A stretch of 64,000 nucleotides of DNA from Chloroflexota bacterium (lineage in GTDB: Bacteria; Chloroflexota; Limnocylindria; QHBO01). Under the pieces are notes generated by a model that made no database searches, had not been told where the DNA came from, and saw nothing but the letters and a program-made list of their open reading frames with translations. The stretch covers positions 116,060 to 180,059 of the forward strand of contig JBBDXT010000004.1 of NCBI GenBank assembly GCA_040902225.1, read 5' to 3'. How positions within the stretch are numbered: position 1 is the first letter of the stretch; each line of letters starts with the position of its first letter. The position numbers and the translations under genes were made by a program. Positions 59,371 through 64,000 of this stretch are shown one piece after another.

Positions 59371-62300
59371 TTACGTCCCGCCTCTCGTGGCCCGCGCTTC
59401 GGGCAGACCGCAAAACGGAAGAAAGTCGCACCGGGTACAGCGAGCCAGTTGTCGTTCGGGTGCAGGGCCATGGAAGAATTCGCGATCACGAATCGCGGCC
59501 ACCGTGTGGCTCACCGTTGACCTCGCATCTGCCATAGCCTCTGCGCTGAGATCGACATCGAGCTCGCGGCGGCCCTGATCGTCGACGCCGCCGAGGTACC
59601 TGACGAAGCCTTGGTCGGGCTCGTACTCGAGCTCGTGCTTCGCCGCGAGCCCGTACATCGTCACCTGAAGGCGCATCTCCTCCTCGTCGAGAGAATGCGC
59701 GTCGGACCCCGGCTCCCCGGACTTGAAGTCGACAATCGTTACCCGCGGAGGGTCGTCAAGCCGCACCAGGTCGATCGCCCCCGTGACCAGCGCCTTCTCC
59801 TCCTCCAGGAGCGCCTCGAACTCTCGCTCCGGCTCGAATTCAAGGCGCGATAGTTCATCGGCGTAGAGTTCCACATAGTCCGCAACAACTTCGACGGCGC
59901 GATTTCGCATGTTATCGGCCGGCTGTCCGGTCGTATGGCGTAGATAGAAAAGGCCGCTCTCAACGAGTTGCCTGACCTCGGTTTCCAGGGCCGCGCGATC
60001 GAGCGCAAGCTCTGCCCAGCGGCGGGGATCTGTGTGAATGGCCCGAAGGACGTTGTGCACGCCCCTGCCGTAACCGAACGCCTGGTCGATCGAGGGCGCG
60101 AAGCCGAGGACCTTGCGGAGGTAGAAGTCGTGGGAGCACTCGAGGAAGTACCGGAGATCAGAGAACGAGGTTACCAGCCGGCTGTCCCGCCTCGCCTCTG
60201 AGGCGATCATCGTCAAAGCGCCCGCAAGCCCGGCCGGGGTTCCGACGGTAGTCGCGCCAGCGCCAGCCATCAACGGCACCAGCTGCGCGAGGAAGCTCGA
60301 CTGCTGCGTCCCCGACGCCGACACGAACAGATACCGCTCGGCTCTGGTGACCGCGACGTAGAGCAATCGGCGCTCAGCATCACGGTTGGCGTTGTCGGCG
60401 AGGTTGGCTGGGTTGATCCGTGTGAGCATCGGGCCGTCGTACGGGAGCTGCGGCGGCGTACCGGCGCGACTACTTGGGAAACGGCGGGCACAGACGTCCG
60501 CGAGAAACACTGCCGAGAACTCGAGGCCCTTGGCCGCGTGGATCGTGCTGATCGTGACCGCTTCGGGGGCAGCGAGCAGGGGGGCCTCTTCCGATCGTGC
60601 TCCCTGAGTTCCCCAGAGCGCCAAGGCGATGACCTGAAAGCGAAACTCCGCTGGTCGGGTCCAGCCCGGCGTCTCGATGCCCGTGACGAGCCGGCTGAGC
60701 TGGCCGACGTGGAACATTGCCGCCGCCTCGCGAGGCTGTTGGGTGTCCCACGCGTCGATGCCCGCCTCCTCGAGCAGGAAGTGAAAGATCGCCTGCGGGA
60801 ACACGCGCCGCAATGGTCGTCGGCCGGCGAGCCACGTTCGCAACCGCCCACTCCTCAGGCGCGCCTGGGCAGTCGGGTCCGGGGGACTGTCCTGGATCCG
60901 GGCAGCCACCTCGGTCGCAGCGATCTGGAGACGTTCCTCCACGTCCTCAGCGAGCGATAGACCCTCCGCCCGAAGCGCTGCGCATGCCGCAGAAATGACG
61001 TCTCGAGAGTCAGGACCGCAGCCGAGCACGGCGTTGATCCTGCCCGGCAGGGTACGCGGGTCAGAGGGGAGTCCGACGAACTGGTCGATGCCGGCCATGA
61101 GCGCGGTGCCAGCCAGGAAGAGCAACACCTCCGGCTGCGAGAAGAGGTCCGGTCCCGCCCGGAAGACCACCGGGACGTCGCGTGCGCGGAGGGCCCGCAT
61201 GTAGGTTCTCGCGTCGGTGGCCGAGCGACACAGGACGGCGATATCGGCGAAGGTCAGACCACGAGCCCCGTCGGAGGTATCGTTCCTCGCGCCCTGTCCG
61301 TCCGCCGTGACGAGTCTGGAGACGGTCTCGGCAATCCAGGCCGCCTCGTCCTCGCGCGTCGTGAATCGCGCGGCACCGACGTGCGAACTGGATTCGTCCA
61401 TGCGGGACGGCCTGCCGTGACGCATGGCGGGATTGGGCAGCGTTCCGGGTGCCTGGATAGTGTTCGACCAGAGGTTGGAAATCTCGATAATCGGCGGCGT
61501 CGACCGGAAGTTCTGCGTTAGCTCGACGACCTCCCCATCCGGGTCGGCCTCCAGTTCCGCATGGAGGGCGGCCATCAGCTCTACGCGGCCGCCCCGCCAG
61601 TTGAAGATCGCCTGCCGATGGTCACCGACGGCCGTGAGTCGCCCGGCGTCGCCTACCATCCGCCGCACGAGCCTGTCCTGGATCGGGTTCAGGTCCTGAA
61701 TCTCGTCGACCACAACATGACTCACCGCCGCGCGGAGGCGCTGGAGCGCGGCGGGATCCTCGCAGAGCCGAACCGCTTCCATCTGGGAGGTGCTGAAGTC
61801 GAGGAAACGTCGACATTGGAGCAGGGCGTAGAACCTGGCGACCGATGTGGCGAATGCGCGGGCGACCGGAGCAGTGCCGACATCGGTCCGCAGCGTGGCG
61901 GCTCGGCACCACTCCTCCTCGTCCTCGAGCCGGTGCGGAACCGGACCTGCCCGTAGCTCCACGTCGAGCTCACCGTACTCGTTGAGAAGGTCATAACCGC
62001 GTAGGAAGAGGTCGATCGTAGCGAACATCCCCAGACCTGCGGCACCCTGGAGGCTGGGCAGTCCAAGGACGCTGTGATAACGACGTTGTATGAGCGCGAT
62101 CCGCCCGATGTCGTCGAGAACCTCGAAGGCATGGAACCGGTCAGCATCAAGGTCACGCAGCAGTCGCATGCAGTAGGCATGGATTGTGCCGACATACATG
62201 CTGCCGAGTGTCGCATCCACCCCGGCTGGCGTGATCCGCGCGACCCATTCGCGTATGCGAAACTTCATCTCCTCGGCCGCACGCTCGGTGAAGGTGAACG

Positions 62301-62559
62301 CCACGATCTGATCCTTGGACACGCCGTCGACGCCAACCCACCAGGCGACGCGGCGCGCCATCACCTCCGTCTTGCCGGAGCCCGCGCCTGCGATGACCAA
62401 GACGCGTCGCCGCTCCGACTCGACGGCGCGGACTTGTTCATCGGCGGTCAGGTCCGCAAGGAGAAGCGCGGCGATCGCTCCCCGCCGGTCCGCGAGCGTT
62501 CCCGGTTCTTCAGTCACAGACCTCACCCCGTCAGGCTGCCACGGTGTTCGTTTGGTCAT
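59371..62559 (-). CDS. UvrD/RecB-type helicase fused to a Cas4/RecB-like Fe-S nuclease
   Basis: 1062 residues. SF1A helicase: Walker A GAGSGKTE (58-65), VAFTFTERAAEEMK, Walker B DEIQD (285-289), VGDHRQAIFNWRGG (311-324), TIHAAKGLEFSAVFLADV and VAVTRAERYLFV. The C-terminus is a PD-(D/E)xK nuclease with GAIDLVRLDD and DFKSG (944-948). Cys-808 and CTRCDFLPFC (Cys-1041, -1044, -1050) match the four-cysteine iron-sulfur cage of AddB/Cas4 nucleases. Whole-chain layout is AddA-like but no addB is present. First gene of a tightly coupled operon with vsr and the methylase. Confidence 0.9.
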   Translation of the reverse strand: MTKRTPWQPDGVRSVTEEPGTLADRRGAIAALLLADLTADEQVRAVESERRRVLVIAGAGSGKTEVMARRVAWWVGVDGVSKDQIVAFTFTERAAEEMKFRIREWVARITPAGVDATLGSMYVGTIHAYCMRLLRDLDADRFHAFEVLDDIGRIALIQRRYHSVLGLPSLQGAAGLGMFATIDLFLRGYDLLNEYGELDVELRAGPVPHRLEDEEEWCRAATLRTDVGTAPVARAFATSVARFYALLQCRRFLDFSTSQMEAVRLCEDPAALQRLRAAVSHVVVDEIQDLNPIQDRLVRRMVGDAGRLTAVGDHRQAIFNWRGGRVELMAALHAELEADPDGEVVELTQNFRSTPPIIEISNLWSNTIQAPGTLPNPAMRHGRPSRMDESSSHVGAARFTTREDEAAWIAETVSRLVTADGQGARNDTSDGARGLTFADIAVLCRSATDARTYMRALRARDVPVVFRAGPDLFSQPEVLLFLAGTALMAGIDQFVGLPSDPRTLPGRINAVLGCGPDSRDVISAACAALRAEGLSLAEDVEERLQIAATEVAARIQDSPPDPTAQARLRSGRLRTWLAGRRPLRRVFPQAIFHFLLEEAGIDAWDTQQPREAAAMFHVGQLSRLVTGIETPGWTRPAEFRFQVIALALWGTQGARSEEAPLLAAPEAVTISTIHAAKGLEFSAVFLADVCARRFPSSRAGTPPQLPYDGPMLTRINPANLADNANRDAERRLLYVAVTRAERYLFVSASGTQQSSFLAQLVPLMAGAGATTVGTPAGLAGALTMIASEARRDSRLVTSFSDLRYFLECSHDFYLRKVLGFAPSIDQAFGYGRGVHNVLRAIHTDPRRWAELALDRAALETEVRQLVESGLFYLRHTTGQPADNMRNRAVEVVADYVELYADELSRLEFEPEREFEALLEEEKALVTGAIDLVRLDDPPRVTIVDFKSGEPGSDAHSLDEEEMRLQVTMYGLAAKHELEYEPDQGFVRYLGGVDDQGRRELDVDLSAEAMADARSTVSHTVAAIRDREFFHGPAPERQLARCTRCDFLPFCGLPEARATRGGT

Positions 62560-62817
62560 TCGACCGCCCGACGAGTCTCATACGGAAACAACCCCTAGTT
62601 GACCGGCACCACCGTACTCCAGTCTGCGCTCGGGTCGTGCCAGCTCGGGTGTCACCGCCCTTGGAAGTGGCTTGATCCGGCTCCGTCGGAACACAGTCCC
62701 GAAATGACCTCCCTTTGAGCCGACCGAGAGCTGGGCGGCGCTCAGCACGAATGGGCCCGGTCTTGGGGGTTCCCCTTTTGAGACGGGTCTCGTCCAGCGA
62801 CGGCGTACGATTCGGAC
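62560..62817. other. Divergent intergenic region, 258 bases
   Basis: Separates the leftward helicase operon from rightward small genes. TACGAT at 62806-62811 ends six bases before the rightward ATG. A GGGG-GTT-CCCC hairpin followed by TTTT lies near 62765-62779. No convincing coding sequence. Confidence 0.4.
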
Positions 62818-63222
62818 ATGGGTAACGACCTACCGACGGGCCCCGCGGTGCCATTCCCAGACGGCGGGGGGCGACGTCGGCAAGTGGTGTCGTGGTCTCG
62901 CAGCCCGCGCGCCATCGCGGCCATCGCGCTGCTGGCTGGCCTAGCGGCCGGGATCACGCACTACCTCGCCTGGGCTTGGATTCGTCCCATGCCGGCGTAC
63001 CTGCCGACTTACCGACCCGACCCAGAGTTTTGCCTGATTTTCACGCGGACACCGCAGTCATACGGCAACGTAGATCGCGTGCCGTGCTCGAGTCTTGGCT
63101 ATCTCTTGGGTTCCCCCGTCTGGGACGACGTGCTGTTCGCCGGGCTGGTCGCGGTCGTCGGGTACTTCCTCTTGGTCGGTCTCATCCTCTCAGTTCGAGC
63201 CATTCGGGGACCGAGCCGGTGA
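62818..63222 (+). CDS. Hypothetical two-helix membrane protein, 134 aa
   Basis: Hydrophobic helices near residues 31-53 (AIAAIALLAGLAAGITHYLA) and 104-127 (VLFAGLVAVVGYFLLVGLIL), with an outside loop of about 50 residues containing two cysteines. Leaderless-type TACGAT box. Its stop overlaps the GTG of the next gene. No family recognised. Confidence 0.6.
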   Translation: MGNDLPTGPAVPFPDGGGRRRQVVSWSRSPRAIAAIALLAGLAAGITHYLAWAWIRPMPAYLPTYRPDPEFCLIFTRTPQSYGNVDRVPCSSLGYLLGSPVWDDVLFAGLVAVVGYFLLVGLILSVRAIRGPSR

Positions 63223-63479
63223 GGAAGCGATGGACGATCTCGGTCACCTACCGCGGAGGTCCGATGGACGGACAAACCGAGGAAATCACGGACCTCACGG
63301 CGGAAACCCGCCCTGACATTCTCTTTGTGTTTCACGAGCACGTCTTCTCTGACCGGACGCGAGACAGGCGCTTCCGGGGAGCGTATCGACGCCGTGAGGA
63401 CGGTCTGTGGTATCACGACGGATCCCTCGGCGCGGCCGATGCGCCCGTAGGGTCCGGCGACGGCCGCGGCGATCGGTAG
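63219..63479 (+). CDS. Hypothetical protein, 86 aa
   Basis: GTG start overlapping the previous stop. Begins with VRKRWTISVTYRGGPMDGQ, a pattern seen in small phage-related proteins with a YxGGPxDG stretch, followed by FVFHEHVF and YHDGSLG, and a glycine-rich tail. Probably beta-rich. Function unknown; transcribed with the membrane protein before it. Confidence 0.55.
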   Translation: MRKRWTISVTYRGGPMDGQTEEITDLTAETRPDILFVFHEHVFSDRTRDRRFRGAYRRREDGLWYHDGSLGAADAPVGSGDGRGDR

Positions 63480-63514
63480 CGTTACGGGCGACTCCGGCCC
63501 CTAGACTTATCGCC

Positions 63515-63736
63515 GTGCGCGATAAGTCGGACGAACCAACCTCCCCGGCCGTGTTCGTGCCAGAGCGGCCCGCCCCCGGCGGCGACGAGCTGCTGCGCAT
63601 GCTGCGGCTCACGAGCGGGTATCCGGCATTGCCTGGCCTGCTCCGAGCAGGAGCATCGGGCGAATCTCGCAGCCTGATCCGGTGGGCGGCCCGGCTTCTC
63701 CTTCGGCCGGGTGGCCACCTACACTTATCCCCATGA
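63515..63736 (+). CDS. Hypothetical protein, 73 aa
   Basis: GTG start directly after CTAGACTTATCGCC (63501-63514), a leaderless-type promoter. Helical middle (GDELLRMLRLTSGYPALPGL) and a basic C-terminus (LIRWAARLLLRPGGHLHL). Stop overlaps the next ATG. Not recognised; the paired promoter boxes and coupling support it as a real gene. Confidence 0.5.
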   Translation: MRDKSDEPTSPAVFVPERPAPGGDELLRMLRLTSGYPALPGLLRAGASGESRSLIRWAARLLLRPGGHLHLSP

Positions 63737-63984
63737 GCGGACATACGAAGTGGAGCGAGATCAAGCGGCAGAAGGCCGCCACGTCGATCAGCGGGGACGC
63801 CTACAAGCTGGCGCTCCCGCTGCTCGTGGAGCGCGCTGGCGGTGTGGTGGAGATCAGCGAGGCCGAGTACGACGCCTTCGCTGAGCGGCACGGCGGGATA
63901 CGCGAGGTCGCGGTGCAGATCAACCGGACTGCGGCGGGCCTGCGGCTGACGATCGTGCACAAGGAGCGGCCGCCGCTCAGCTGA
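63733..63984 (+). CDS. Hypothetical protein with a YebC-like N-terminal tag, 83 aa
   Basis: The first residues MSGHTKWSEIKRQKAA resemble the start of the YebC/TACO1 translation factor family, but the rest (ALPLLVERAGGVVEISEAEYDAF and a C-terminal strand LRLTIVHKERP) does not, and at 83 residues it is a third of YebC length. It has its own promoter-like CTACACTTATCCCC (63719-63732) within the preceding gene. Function unknown. Confidence 0.6.
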   Translation: MSGHTKWSEIKRQKAATSISGDAYKLALPLLVERAGGVVEISEAEYDAFAERHGGIREVAVQINRTAAGLRLTIVHKERPPLS

Positions 63985-64000
63985 GTGCCGTCACTTAGGT

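Overview
The window is 64 kb of high-GC bacterial chromosome with compact operons, many 1-4 base gene overlaps, GTG/TTG starts and long antisense open frames. The gene content (zwf-opcA-pgl, MoaD-MoaE fusion, GH130, sigma-factor/beta-propeller pairs, Crp/Fnr regulators, FASII genes) fits an uncultured-type Chloroflexota, possibly the Limnocylindria/Ellin6529 side of the phylum. That assignment is an inference from gene content and style, because no rRNA gene is present. 

Layout. 1-4.7 kb: oxidative pentose phosphate genes (zwf, cut by the window edge, opcA, pgl) and small unknowns. 4.75-5.01 kb: a promoter, a structured non-coding RNA candidate and a terminator. 5.1-12.6 kb: cysS, an MFS transporter fused to a cyclic-nucleotide domain, a Nudix hydrolase, and fabF-fabF-fabD. 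12.7-24.7 kb: M20 peptidase, CruF-like carotenoid protein, aldehyde dehydrogenase, Rieske protein, MoaD-MoaE fusion, agmatinase-like enzyme, pseudouridine salvage (psuK-psuG), UbiA prenyltransferase. 24.8-39.6 kb: pyrG, an M3-like peptidase, rho, two cell-wall hydrolases, obgE-nadD-rsfS, holA, an HD-domain protein, comEC-comEA. 39.7-43.1 kb: leuS and a GNAT gene behind a leucine-type T-box leader that has a complete tRNA-Ala(GGC) gene inside it. 43.2-51.1 kb: surface lipoproteins, Crp/Fnr and PAS proteins, and two adjacent modules of ECF sigma factor plus membrane-anchored beta-propeller. 51.1-55.2 kb: a truncated tRNA-Val 3' half, a GH130 enzyme and a large glycosyltransferase. 55.2-64 kb: an accessory region with a small-gene cluster behind a near-consensus promoter and a tightly overlapped operon of UvrD/RecB-type helicase-nuclease, Vsr-like endonuclease and cytosine-5 methyltransferase, then small unknown genes. 

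The left 43 kb is mostly housekeeping. The right part is accessory: it carries a tRNA-fragment attachment-site scar, a 28-bp direct repeat 6.2 kb apart and a probable DNA-modification/defence operon. The two observations I consider most worth following are the tRNA-Ala gene nested in the third stem of the leuS T-box riboswitch, flanked by a perfect 7-bp complementary clamp, and the coupled helicase-nuclease/Vsr/C5-methyltransferase operon. Many first genes of operons have a -10-like TAnnnT box 6-9 bases before the start codon, which points to widespread leaderless transcription.
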